From: Burkholderiales bacterium
GTDB lineage: Bacteria; Pseudomonadota; Gammaproteobacteria; Burkholderiales; Burkholderiaceae_C
DNA length: 51,231 bases
NCBI GenBank assembly: GCA_016195825.1
Contig: JACPYV010000001.1
Coordinates: 1-51,231, forward strand
Direction: 5' to 3'
Shown: piece after piece, positions 34,432 through 43,256 of the stretch
Layout of the letters: every line of letters begins with the position of its first letter
Position numbering within the stretch: position 1 is the stretch's first letter
The notes under the pieces: model-generated
The model's input: the letters and a program-made list of their open reading frames with translations, nothing else
What the model was told of the DNA's origin: nothing
Database searches by the model: none
Translations under genes and position numbers: made by a program

Positions 34432-36627
34432 CTAAGGTCGGCGGGAAAGCAAGGCTTCGCGGCTTGCGCGGATGCGCGCCAGGCCGACCGGGTCGCCGTC
34501 GGCCTCGTAGGCGATGGCGATGCGCAGCGCGTCGTCGTAGGTGTGCAGGGCTGCACCGCGGTGTCCGCGGGCAGCCAGCACTTCGGCCAGGCGGCTCAGC
34601 GTCATGGCGTTGCTGGGCTGATCGGCTTCGCCGCTTTCCTCGGCGCACTGCAGGGCCAGGCGCAGCGTGCGCTCCGCTTCGGCCAGTCGGCCGGCGCGCA
34701 TCAGCAGCCAGCCCTGATCGCGCAGCACCCGGTGGCGAGTGGCGTTGAACTTGCCGAAGCGACGCACGGCCTCTGCGTCGGCAAGGCGCATATGCTCCAG
34801 CGCGGCTTCGGTCTGGCCCAGGTCCATCAACGCCAGGGCGAGGACGTTGTGGCGGCGGTAGGCCGCAGCGTGAGTCGGGTCCAGCGAGAGGCGGCTCAAT
34901 CGCTCGGCTTCGTCGGGGCGCCGCGCGGCCAGTTCGACCAGCGCCAGGTTGGAAAAGAACTGGCGGCTGCGCGGGGTCAGCCGCGGCAAGTCGGGGTGGT
35001 CCGGTGCCTGGCCGACGCTGGCCAGCGCGCGGACCATGCGCGCGCGGGCCTCGTCGGTGCGGCCCAGGTTAGCGAGCACGGTGCCAAAGGCGTTGTCGAT
35101 GTTGGCGACGTCCCCGTCCGTCAGTGGCGCATGCTGCTGCCAGTCTTCGATGACGCGCAGTGCGCGGCGGAACTGGCCCAGGCGGTTCAGAGAAAAGGCC
35201 AGGGCGTTGTAGAGCTCGGTCAGCTTCTGCGGCTGGCCGAGCAGGCGGTAGGCCTCGATGGCCTCGCCGTAGAGCTCGGTGGCACGCTTGTTCTGGCTCA
35301 CGTCCTCCAGCACGCGCCCCAGACGCGCCAGCAGCAGGGCGCGCTGCTGCGGGCGGTCAGCCAGGTCGCGCATCAGGCGCTCGTGGCCGCGCTCCAGCAG
35401 CGTCAGCGCACGCACTTCTGACGCGCGTTCGTGCTCGGAGTCGTTGGCGTCGTTGAAGAGGTTCACGAGGAAGTCGCTGACCTCGCTCGCGGTGCGCGCC
35501 TCATCAAGCGCCCGCTGCTCGGCGGCCACGGCACGATCGCGCTCCAGCGCCAGCCGCCAGGTGAAGGCGCCACCGGCCGCCAGCAGCGCACTGGCGGCGA
35601 GTGCCCACGGCCAGTGGCGTTGCAGCCACTTGCGCAGCACGTAGCTGCGGCTGTAGCCCATGGCCTGCACCGGCTGGCGGCGCAGCAGGCGGCGCAGGTC
35701 TTGCTGCAGGCTGGCGACGTCGCCGTAGCGCTGGGCGGGGTTGCCCGCGGTGCTCTTAGCGACGATGGCATCGAGCTCGGCGCGCCGGCCGGCAGGCAGG
35801 GTGAGTGCACGGGTCAGCACGTCCAGAACGCGGCCCAGGCTGTAGATGTCACTGGCCACGCCGGGCGCCTGGCCCGCGGCCTGCTCGGGGCTGGCGTATG
35901 CCGGCGTCAGCCCCACCGGCCCGTCTGCGGCTTCGCCTTCGATCTGCGCGACGCCGAAGTCCAGCAGGCGCAGCCGGCCGTCCTGGTCGACGAGCACGTT
36001 GGCGGGCTTGATGTCGAAGTGGATGACGAGGCGGCGGTGGGCGTAGGCGACGGCCTCGCAGAGCGTGTCGAACAGCGCCAGCCGCGTGGGGAAGTCCAGC
36101 GCCTTGCGTTCACACCAGTCGTCCAGCACCTCGCCGTCGACGTACTCCATGACGAGGAAGGGACTGCCTTGCGGCGTCTGGCCCCCGTCCAGCAGCCGGG
36201 CGATGTGCGGGTGGTTCAGTCCGGCGAGGATCTGACGTTCGTGCGCGAAGCGGGCCAGCGCCTCGGGCCCCGATCCCACGCGCACCAGCTTGACGGCGAC
36301 GTGCTGCGCATAGGCGCCGTCAGCGCGCTCGGCCAGGCAGACGCGGCCCATGCCGCCCTCGCCAAGCGGGCGTACGAGGCGCCAGGCGCCCAGCAGCGAG
36401 CCCATGGGCAGCTCCTGCTCCAACCACAGTGACGAGGCGCGCGAGATGGGCCCGGAAAAGTGTGTTGTGCGGTCGCTGGCATCCAGCAGCCGCCACACGG
36501 CGGCCTGTTCGTCAGGGCTTGCGCCGGCGGCGTCCAGCGCCGCCTGGCGTGGGGCGCGGCCGGCCAGGTCCGCCACCGCCATGAAGAGCTGCTTGAGGCG
36601 CGCATGCCGCGCGGCTTCGGCGCCCAT
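34432..36627 (-). CDS. Serine/threonine protein kinase with membrane anchor and TPR-type C-terminus
   Basis: 731 residues. The kinase domain spans about 80-335: Gly loop GEGGMG, Lys113, Glu130, catalytic loop IHFDIKPAN with Asp205 and Asn210, DFG at 223-225 and SPEQ at 246. The usual HRD is HFD, making this a non-RD kinase. A membrane helix lies near 344-362 (WALAASALLAAGGAF), followed by a helical TPR-like sensor half to the end. It begins 6 bp after an ECF sigma gene, a known pairing in which the kinase activates the sigma factor. The signal sensed by the extracytoplasmic half is unknown. Confidence 0.92.
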   Translation of the reverse strand: MGAEAARHARLKQLFMAVADLAGRAPRQAALDAAGASPDEQAAVWRLLDASDRTTHFSGPISRASSLWLEQELPMGSLLGAWRLVRPLGEGGMGRVCLAERADGAYAQHVAVKLVRVGSGPEALARFAHERQILAGLNHPHIARLLDGGQTPQGSPFLVMEYVDGEVLDDWCERKALDFPTRLALFDTLCEAVAYAHRRLVIHFDIKPANVLVDQDGRLRLLDFGVAQIEGEAADGPVGLTPAYASPEQAAGQAPGVASDIYSLGRVLDVLTRALTLPAGRRAELDAIVAKSTAGNPAQRYGDVASLQQDLRRLLRRQPVQAMGYSRSYVLRKWLQRHWPWALAASALLAAGGAFTWRLALERDRAVAAEQRALDEARTASEVSDFLVNLFNDANDSEHERASEVRALTLLERGHERLMRDLADRPQQRALLLARLGRVLEDVSQNKRATELYGEAIEAYRLLGQPQKLTELYNALAFSLNRLGQFRRALRVIEDWQQHAPLTDGDVANIDNAFGTVLANLGRTDEARARMVRALASVGQAPDHPDLPRLTPRSRQFFSNLALVELAARRPDEAERLSRLSLDPTHAAAYRRHNVLALALMDLGQTEAALEHMRLADAEAVRRFGKFNATRHRVLRDQGWLLMRAGRLAEAERTLRLALQCAEESGEADQPSNAMTLSRLAEVLAARGHRGAALHTYDDALRIAIAYEADGDPVGLARIRASREALLSRRP

Positions 36628-36633
36628 GCCAGG

Positions 36634-37221
36634 TCAGCGTTCGAGGTCCTGGCAGTCGAGCCTCTCGGCCAGCCAGGCGCGGGCAAAGCGCAGTTCCCGG
36701 TCCACCGTGGCCACGGAGACGTCGAGCACGGTCGCAATCTCTGCACGTTCCAGCCCGGCGAAATAGGTGAGCTGGAGCACCTCGGCCGCGCGTGGGTCCA
36801 GCGCCTGCAGTTGTTGCAGCAGCGCGTCCAGCGTCAACAGGTCCGCGACCATCTCCTCCTCGCCCAGGCTGGACAGGGTGTAGGTCGCACGGTGCCAGCC
36901 ACCGCCCCGTTTGTCGGCCTGGCGTGCACGGGCATGGTCCACCAGCACGGAGCGCATGGCCATGGACACGGCGCCGAAGAAGTGCGCGCGGTCCTTCCAG
37001 TCGGGTGTGGCGTGCATGAGCTTGAGGAGCGCCTCGTTGAGCAGGTCGCCGGCGGCCAGCGACGGCGTCTCGCCGCCGCGCAACCGTGACAGCGCCATTC
37101 GGCGCAGTTCGTCGTGGACCGAGTGAAGAAGCCGGCTGAAGGCGGAGTTGTCGCCCTGCCGCCAAGCCAGCAGCAGCTCAGTGACTTGACGAGTGGGCGG
37201 GGAGGGCTCGGCAAACCGCAT
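36634..37221 (-). CDS. ECF-type RNA polymerase sigma factor (kinase-associated)
   Basis: 195 residues with sigma-2 (DLLNEALLKLM, HFFGAVSMAMRSVLVDHAR) and sigma-4 (LEVLQLTYFAGLERAEIATVLDVSVATVDREL) regions and no anti-sigma gene nearby. The HFF..A..MR..LVDHAR pattern marks the subgroup (TIGR02999 type) usually next to a Ser/Thr kinase, which lies 6 bp downstream. It would direct transcription of an unknown regulon after phosphorylation by the kinase. It follows the patatin gene by 26 bp on the same strand. Confidence 0.92.
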   Translation of the reverse strand: MRFAEPSPPTRQVTELLLAWRQGDNSAFSRLLHSVHDELRRMALSRLRGGETPSLAAGDLLNEALLKLMHATPDWKDRAHFFGAVSMAMRSVLVDHARARQADKRGGGWHRATYTLSSLGEEEMVADLLTLDALLQQLQALDPRAAEVLQLTYFAGLERAEIATVLDVSVATVDRELRFARAWLAERLDCQDLER

Positions 37222-37247
37222 GCTCGAATGTTGCCATGAGGTTCATG

Positions 37248-38495
37248 TCAGCCTGCCGTGTGCCGCGCCTCCAGCACGGCCAGGCTGCCGCGCAGCGAGC
37301 GCAAGGCCTGCGCCATGGGTGTCTCGCCCGGCGCGGCCAGCAGCCGGGCCTCGCGGTCAGCCAGAACGTCCTCGCGCAGCGTGAGGCCGGCGCGTTCGAA
37401 CTGCGGTTTCAGCAAGGCCGCGCGCTCGCGCAGCAGGTCGCGAGTGGCCTGGTAGGCATGCTCGGCCAGCTCGCGGCGCTGGCTGTAGCTGAAGGTGTTG
37501 GCCAGGAAGAACTCGGCATCGCGCGGGTCGGGCTCGAACAGCAGGATGTCGGTCTGCGGATGGGTGCGCTCGTAGCCCTTCAGGCCCAGCGCGAGGCGGG
37601 AGTGGATCAGCGAGCGGAAGGTCTGCGACAGCACCAGCGGCAGGCCGCCGTCCACCAGGCGCGGGATGCGAGGCTGCAGCGCCCGGCCGGCCGGGCGGCC
37701 GATCTTCTTGGCCAGTTGGCGGGCGCGGCGCGAGCGCGCCTCGCGGTTGGACAGGCGGTCGCTCTCGTAAGGCACCAGCGGGTTCAGGCAGATCAGCAGA
37801 TCCAGCCCGCGGTCCAGCAGCACGGAGGCATGCAGCGTCTTTTTCAGGGCGCCGTCCACGTAGTGCCGGCCGTCAATCTCCACCGGCGGGAACAGGCCCG
37901 GCAGCGCCGCGCTGGCCTGCACGGCCTGCGAGATGGGCACATGGTCCCAGCCCTCGGCGCCGAAGGGGATGGCCTCGCCGCTGTCCAGGTCGGTGGCCAC
38001 CAGCACGAGGCGGCGGCGCAACTGGCGGAAGTCGTTGCTGCGGCCGGGCTCGGCGAACACGCGGCTCAAGGCCTCACCGAAGCGCTCGCTGGCCAGCAGG
38101 CCGGTGGGCAATACGCGGCCCAGGCGCTCGACGGCGCCCAGCACCGAGCGACCCTCCAGCAGCACCTCGCGCGCGGCGTCGGCCAGCAGCCCCGGCAGCA
38201 GGCGCAGGCGCCGGCCGAATTCGCCCCAGGCGGGCTGCAGCAGTTCGGCGGGGTCGAAGCGGTCCGGCGGCTCGGCGGTGTTCTCGATGAAGGCGGCGCA
38301 GAGTTGGCGCGGCGTCATGCCGTTGGCCAGGCTGGCGGCGATGAAGCCGCCGGCACTGACGCCGATGTAGCCGTCGCAGGCGGTGAAGTCCAGGCCGGAG
38401 ACGGCCTCCTCCAAAGCACAAAGGGCGCCAACCTCATAGATGGCGCCCAGTGGGCCTCCGCCTGCCAGGGCCAACCCAATCCTTGGTTGGCTCAT
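37248..38495 (-). CDS. Patatin-like phospholipase
   Basis: 415 residues with the patatin catalytic dyad: oxyanion-hole GGGPLG (12-17), nucleophile Ser47 in GVSAG and Asp214 in VDGALKK. These are cytoplasmic or membrane-associated lipid acyl hydrolases. It lies 19 bp after a phasin gene and 26 bp before the ECF sigma gene on the same strand. Patatin-like proteins have been found near PHA genes, so action on the granule's phospholipid layer is conceivable but not shown. Confidence 0.9.
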   Translation of the reverse strand: MSQPRIGLALAGGGPLGAIYEVGALCALEEAVSGLDFTACDGYIGVSAGGFIAASLANGMTPRQLCAAFIENTAEPPDRFDPAELLQPAWGEFGRRLRLLPGLLADAAREVLLEGRSVLGAVERLGRVLPTGLLASERFGEALSRVFAEPGRSNDFRQLRRRLVLVATDLDSGEAIPFGAEGWDHVPISQAVQASAALPGLFPPVEIDGRHYVDGALKKTLHASVLLDRGLDLLICLNPLVPYESDRLSNREARSRRARQLAKKIGRPAGRALQPRIPRLVDGGLPLVLSQTFRSLIHSRLALGLKGYERTHPQTDILLFEPDPRDAEFFLANTFSYSQRRELAEHAYQATRDLLRERAALLKPQFERAGLTLREDVLADREARLLAAPGETPMAQALRSLRGSLAVLEARHTAG

Positions 38496-38514
38496 GGTCA
38501 GAGAGTGCTAGTAC

Positions 38515-39249
38515 TCAGGCTTGCGCTGCCGGCTCGGCGGCCGGTGCGGCAGCAGGCGCTGCGGTCTTCTTGGCCGCGGGCGCCTTCTTGGCCACGGTCT
38601 TGGCCGGCGCGGCCTTCTTGGCGGCGGGGGCAGCAGCCTTCTTGGCCACGGCCTTGACGGCGGCCTTCACGGGCGCGGCCTTCTTCGCGACGGCCTTGAC
38701 GGCAGCCTTCTTGGCCGGTGCGGCCTTGGCCACGACGGCCTTCTTCACGGCCGCAGCCTTCTTGACGACGGCCTTCTTGGCAGTCTTCACGGCCTTGGCG
38801 GGTGCAGCCTTCTTCAGGCCGGCCGACACGGCCAGGTCGTCGATGCGCTTGATCAGGCTCTGCACGTCGCCGGCGGAGGGCACGTTCAGCGTCTTCAGCG
38901 CCTTGGCGACGCGGGCTTCGAAGATGCTTTCCAGCTTGTCCCAGTGCTGGCCGGCCTTGGTGCCGACGTCGCCAGCCATGCCGCTGACCTTGCTGGCCAC
39001 GGCGCTGAGCTTTTCTTCAGCGGCGGATTGGGTCTTCTTCTGCAACTTGAGTCCTTCCGAGACCAGGGCCTCGAAGACCTTGCCGCCTTCGCCCTGGGCC
39101 TTGGAGAAGGAAGCCAGACCTGCGGCCCAGATCTGCTGGGCGCTGTCCTTGACGTTCTGTGCCATTGCGCCGTCGAGCAGGCCAGCCGGGAAGCCGGTGG
39201 CGGCCGCAGCCTTCTTCTTGTCTGCCATCTTTTGGAGCTTCTTGACCAT
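38515..39249 (-). CDS. Phasin with histone H1-like tail (PhaF/PhaI type)
   Basis: 244 residues in two parts. Residues 1-145 are the phasin domain: FPAGLLDGAMAQNVKDSAQQIWAAGLASFSKAQGEGGKVFEALV-like, an amphipathic helix coating polyhydroxyalkanoate granules. Residues about 146-244 are a Lys/Ala/Pro repeat (AKKAAPVKAAVKAVAKK) like histone H1 and the tail of PhaF, which binds DNA and helps segregate granules. AAAGGA precedes the ATG. No PHA synthase gene is in the window. First gene of a possible four-gene row with patatin, ECF sigma and kinase. Confidence 0.93.
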   Translation of the reverse strand: MVKKLQKMADKKKAAAATGFPAGLLDGAMAQNVKDSAQQIWAAGLASFSKAQGEGGKVFEALVSEGLKLQKKTQSAAEEKLSAVASKVSGMAGDVGTKAGQHWDKLESIFEARVAKALKTLNVPSAGDVQSLIKRIDDLAVSAGLKKAAPAKAVKTAKKAVVKKAAAVKKAVVAKAAPAKKAAVKAVAKKAAPVKAAVKAVAKKAAAPAAKKAAPAKTVAKKAPAAKKTAAPAAAPAAEPAAQA

Positions 39250-39431
39250 GGGGTGTCCTTTCGAGTGAGCGAATTGCCTGTGGGCACTGTAGCGGCCACA
39301 TCCCGCTCCAGCACGGCGATTCCTAGTGGCTGCGCTCTACGACCGGCCCTCGGGAAAGTGCCCAGCGGGCCTGTTTCGGCGATGGTGAAGAATCGGCTCG
39401 ATCCGTCCAAATCCACAAGCAGGAGACCCGC

Positions 39432-41426
39432 ATGCAGTATTTCGTCACCGGCGCCACAGGCTTCATCGGCAAACGGCTCGTCAAGAAGCTGCTGGCGCGG
39501 CGCGGCAGCACGGTCCATTTCCTGATGCGCGAGGAGAGCGCGGCCAAGCTGCCCGACCTGCTCGCCTATTGGGGCGTCAGCAAGACCCGTGCAATCCCCG
39601 TCTACGGTGACCTGACGAGCAAGAAGCTCGGCGTGGCCAGCGACGTCATCAAGAGCCTCAAGGGCCAGATCGACCACCTCTACCACCTGGCTGCCGTTTA
39701 CGACCTGGGGGCCGACGAGGAGTCGCAGGTGGCCGTGAACATCGAGGGCACGCGCAGCATGGTGGAGTTTGCGCAGGCCATCGATGCCGGCCATGTGCAC
39801 CATGTGTCATCCATCGCCGCGGCCGGCCTGTACGAAGGGGTGTTCCGCGAGGACATGTTCGAGGAAGCCGAGAACCTCGACCACCCGTACTTCATGACCA
39901 AGCACGAGAGCGAGAAGATCGTTCGCAAGGAGTGCAAGCGGCCATGGACGGTCTACCGCCCGGCGCTGGTGGTCGGTGACTCCACCACCGGCGAGATGGA
40001 CAAGGTTGACGGGCCCTACTACTTCTTCAAGCTGATCCAGCGCATGCGCCAGATCCTGCCGCCGTGGATGCCCAGCGTGGGCCTGGAGGGCGGGCGCATC
40101 AACATCGTGCCGGTGGACTTCGTCGTCGACGCACTGGACCACATCTCGCACAAGGTCACCAAGGCCCACGGCTGCTACCACCTGGTCGACCCCAAGGGCT
40201 ACCGCGTCGGCGACGTGCTGGACATCTTCAGCAAGGCCGCGCACGCGCCCAAGATGAACCTGTTCATCAACGCGGCGTTGATGGGCTTCATCCCCAAGAG
40301 CGTCAAGAAGGGCCTGATGGCGCTGGCGCCGGTGCGTCGCATCAAGAACGCGGTGATGAAGGACCTGGGCATCCCCGAGGACATGTTCACCTTCATCAAC
40401 TACCCGACGCGCTTCGACTGCCGCGACACCGAGGCCGCGCTGAAGGGGTCGGGCATCGCTTGCCCCGACCTGAATGACTACGCCTGGCGGCTGTGGGACT
40501 ACTGGGAGCGCCATCTCGACCCGGCGCTGTTCATCGACCGGTCCTTGCGCGGCGCGACCGGCGGCAAGGTGGTGCTGGTGACGGGCGGCTCCTCGGGCAT
40601 CGGCCTTGCCGCGGCCATCAAGTTCGCCGAGGCTGGCGCCATCACGCTGATCTGCGCGCGTGACGAGGCCAAGCTGGCCGAGGCCGTCAAGGAGATCAAG
40701 GACAAGGCCGGCAAGGACGCGCAAGTCCACAGCTATGCCTGCGACATCGCCGACGAGGCCGGCTGTGCCGGGCTGATCCAGTGGTGCAACGACGAGTTCG
40801 GCGGCGTGGACTTCCTAATCAACAACGCCGGCCGTTCCATCCGCCGCGCCATCGAGAGCAGCTACGACCGCTTCCACGACTTCCAGCGCACGATGGACCT
40901 GAACTACTTTGGCTGCCTGCGCGTGACCATGGGCCTGCTGCCCGGCATGGTGGCCAAGAAGAAGGGCCATGTCGTCAACATCAGCTCCATCGGCGTGCTG
41001 ACCAACGCGCCGCGCTTCAGCGCCTACGTGGCCAGCAAGGCCGCGCTTGACGCCTGGACGCGCTGCGCCTCCAGCGAGTTCGCCGACACCGGCGTGACCT
41101 TCACCACCATCAACATGCCGCTGGTGCGCACGCCCATGATCGCCCCCACGGCCATCTACAAGAACGTGCCGACGCTGGCACCCGAGGAGGCCGGCGACAT
41201 GATTGCCAACGCCTGCATCAACAAGCCGGTGCGCATTGCGACCCGTCTGGGCATCTCGGGCGAACTGCTGCATGCCGCCGCACCGCGCATCGCGCAGATC
41301 GTCATGAACACCACCTTCCGAATGTTCCCCGACAGCTCGGCGGCCAAGGGGGATAAGTCCGGCAAGTCCGGGCTGTCTCCGGAAGCCATTGCCATGCAGC
41401 AGATGATGCGCGGCATCCACTTCTGA
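39432..41426 (+). CDS. Fused fatty acyl-CoA reductase (two SDR domains)
   Basis: 664 residues. The N-terminal extended-SDR domain has GATGFIG (7-13) and reductase elements such as NIEGTR, FREDMFEEAE, a Tyr-x3-Lys pair in YFMTKHESEK and VDGPYYFFK. The C-terminal classical SDR begins near residue 382 with TGGSSGIG, has NNAGRSIRR and YVASK, and ISSIGVLTNAPRFSAY. This domain order and these motifs match Marinobacter-type fatty acyl-CoA reductases (Maqu_2507, about 661 residues), which reduce acyl-CoA through the aldehyde to the alcohol. AGGAG precedes the ATG. Wax-ester or fatty-alcohol formation is inferred. Confidence 0.9.
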   Translation: MQYFVTGATGFIGKRLVKKLLARRGSTVHFLMREESAAKLPDLLAYWGVSKTRAIPVYGDLTSKKLGVASDVIKSLKGQIDHLYHLAAVYDLGADEESQVAVNIEGTRSMVEFAQAIDAGHVHHVSSIAAAGLYEGVFREDMFEEAENLDHPYFMTKHESEKIVRKECKRPWTVYRPALVVGDSTTGEMDKVDGPYYFFKLIQRMRQILPPWMPSVGLEGGRINIVPVDFVVDALDHISHKVTKAHGCYHLVDPKGYRVGDVLDIFSKAAHAPKMNLFINAALMGFIPKSVKKGLMALAPVRRIKNAVMKDLGIPEDMFTFINYPTRFDCRDTEAALKGSGIACPDLNDYAWRLWDYWERHLDPALFIDRSLRGATGGKVVLVTGGSSGIGLAAAIKFAEAGAITLICARDEAKLAEAVKEIKDKAGKDAQVHSYACDIADEAGCAGLIQWCNDEFGGVDFLINNAGRSIRRAIESSYDRFHDFQRTMDLNYFGCLRVTMGLLPGMVAKKKGHVVNISSIGVLTNAPRFSAYVASKAALDAWTRCASSEFADTGVTFTTINMPLVRTPMIAPTAIYKNVPTLAPEEAGDMIANACINKPVRIATRLGISGELLHAAAPRIAQIVMNTTFRMFPDSSAAKGDKSGKSGLSPEAIAMQQMMRGIHF

Positions 41427-41445
41427 GCGGCGACACTCTGCGTAG

Positions 41446-41472
41446 GCCCGGCTTCGGCCGGGCTTCTTGTTT
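41446..41472 (+). terminator. Hairpin after fatty acyl-CoA reductase
   Basis: A 7-bp stem, GCCCGGC (41446-41452) with GCCGGGC (41457-41463), TTCG loop, then TTCTTGTTTC. The T stretch is interrupted, so it is a weak or partial terminator before the GNAT gene. Confidence 0.6.
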
Positions 41473-41487
41473 CAGAGGACCAGACCC

Positions 41488-42033
41488 ATGCTGAGAGGAC
41501 AACGCGTCGGCCTGCGCTACGTGACCGAGGACGACCTGCCCTGGCTGAAGCGCACCACCGGCGACCCGCAGGTGCGCGGCCCGTTCCTGGGCTCGCGCAT
41601 GATGACGCCGCACGCCGTCGACAAGCGCTGGCATGACAGCGGCTTCGCCAACGAGGACGCCGAGCGGCTGCTGATCTGCCATCTCATCGACGGCAGCGTC
41701 ATCGGCGACGTGGTGCACTTCGCGGCCGCCCGTTACACGACGGCGCGCGAGATCGGCTGGACCATGGCCGACATCTCCATGCGCGGCCAGGGCCTGACCA
41801 GCGAGGCGGCGGCGCTGCTGGTGGACTACCTGTTCGAGAACTGGCCAGTGAACCGCCTCTCCTGCGGCATGTCCGTGCACAACCATGCGTCACGGCGCGT
41901 GGCCGAGAAGTGCGGCTTCAAGCACGAGGGCATACAGCGCGGCATCGTCTTCGTGGCTGGTGAGTACGTGGACTGCCACTCGCTGAGTCTGCTGCGCAGC
42001 GACTGGCTGGCGATGAAAGGCGAGGCCAAGTGA
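41488..42033 (+). CDS. GNAT family N-acetyltransferase (RimJ/RimL type)
   Basis: 181 residues. The region EIGWTMADISMRGQGLTSEAAALLVDYLF and NRLSCGMSVHNHASRRVAEKCGF carries the acetyl-CoA site of ribosomal-protein-type acetyltransferases. AGAGGA lies 9 nt before the ATG at 41488; an earlier in-frame TTG at 41467 sits in the terminator-like region and is unlikely. It overlaps the next gene by GTGA. Substrate unknown. Confidence 0.88.
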   Translation: MLRGQRVGLRYVTEDDLPWLKRTTGDPQVRGPFLGSRMMTPHAVDKRWHDSGFANEDAERLLICHLIDGSVIGDVVHFAAARYTTAREIGWTMADISMRGQGLTSEAAALLVDYLFENWPVNRLSCGMSVHNHASRRVAEKCGFKHEGIQRGIVFVAGEYVDCHSLSLLRSDWLAMKGEAK

Positions 42034-43256
42034 AGGACAGGGAATTCGATCTGGTCGTCTTTGGTGCGACCGGCTTCACGGGCCGCCTCGTGGCCGAGTA
42101 CCTGCACCTCAGCGGCGCTGCCGGCGTGCGCTGGGCTATCGCAGGCCGCAGCCTGGACAAGCTCGCCAAGGTGCGCGACGAGTTGCATCTCTCGCAGTCC
42201 GTCGCGCTGCTGAAGGCAGACGCCGGCGACGCGGCCGCGCTGAAGGCGCTGGTCGCGCGCACCCGCGCCGTCATCACGACCGTGGGCCCTTACCAGTTGC
42301 ACGGCGAGCCGCTGGCCACGGCATGCGCCGAAGGCGGCACGGACTACGTGGATCTCTGCGGCGAGCCGTTGTGGATGGCGCGCATGGTCGAGAAACTGAC
42401 GCCACTGGCGCACAAGAGCGGCGCGCGCATTGTCTTTTCCTGCGGCTTCGACTCCATCCCCTTCGACCTTGGCGTCGTCTACCTGCAGGCCGAGGCCCAG
42501 GCCCGCTTCGGTGCACCGCTGCCGGAAGTGCGCGGCCGTGTCGCCAGGGTCAAAGGCGGCGTCTCCGGCGGCACGCTGGCCAGCATGATGGAAACCATCG
42601 AGGCCGTGCGCCGCGAGCCGTCGCTGTCCAAGGTGATGGTCAACCCCTTTGCGCTGACGCCGGGCTTCAAGGGCCCGCGCCAGCCTGCCGACCAGGGCGC
42701 GGACTTCGACGAATGGGCCGATGCCTGGACGGGCCCCTTCCTAATGGCGACCATCAACACCAAGAATGTCCATCGCAGCAATGCGCTGCGCGGCCATCCG
42801 TGGGGACAGGGCTTCGTCTACAGCGAGAAGCTGCTGACGGGCAAGCCCGGCCAGGGCGACAAGGGCCGCAGGAAAGCTGCGGCGCTGGCGCGCTTCACGG
42901 CGCTGCAAAACTTGGCGCTGGGCTTCAGGCCCACGCGCGCGCTGCTGCGCCGCTTCGTGCTGACCCAGCCCGGCGACGGCCCTGGCCCGTCCGCGCGCGA
43001 GGCGGGCCGCTACGAGGTCTGGTTCACCGGTCGGTCGGCCCGCGGCGAGACGCTGCGCGCCGTCGTCAAGGGCGACCGCGACCCGGGCTATGGCTCGACT
43101 TGCAAGCTCATCAGCGAAGCGGCGCTGTGCCTCGTGCAGGACGTCGGGCGCGAGGCGACACCCGGCGGCGTCTGGACGCCGGGCAGCGCAATGGGCCTGG
43201 CGCTGGTGCGTCGGCTGCAGGCCCGTGGGGGTCTGAGCTTCGAGATCGCCGCTTGA
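42030..43256 (+). CDS. Saccharopine-dehydrogenase-like / trans-acting enoyl reductase family protein
   Basis: 408 residues starting from a GTG that overlaps the preceding stop. N-terminal Rossmann motif GATGFTG (11-17) followed by the FDSIPFDLG and SGGTLASM features of the trans-acting enoyl reductase branch of the saccharopine dehydrogenase fold, whose best-known members reduce enoyl intermediates of complex lipid synthesis in mycobacteria. Context (acyl-CoA reductase 600 bp upstream) fits lipid metabolism, but the reaction is not known here. Confidence 0.85.
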   Translation: MKDREFDLVVFGATGFTGRLVAEYLHLSGAAGVRWAIAGRSLDKLAKVRDELHLSQSVALLKADAGDAAALKALVARTRAVITTVGPYQLHGEPLATACAEGGTDYVDLCGEPLWMARMVEKLTPLAHKSGARIVFSCGFDSIPFDLGVVYLQAEAQARFGAPLPEVRGRVARVKGGVSGGTLASMMETIEAVRREPSLSKVMVNPFALTPGFKGPRQPADQGADFDEWADAWTGPFLMATINTKNVHRSNALRGHPWGQGFVYSEKLLTGKPGQGDKGRRKAAALARFTALQNLALGFRPTRALLRRFVLTQPGDGPGPSAREAGRYEVWFTGRSARGETLRAVVKGDRDPGYGSTCKLISEAALCLVQDVGREATPGGVWTPGSAMGLALVRRLQARGGLSFEIAA

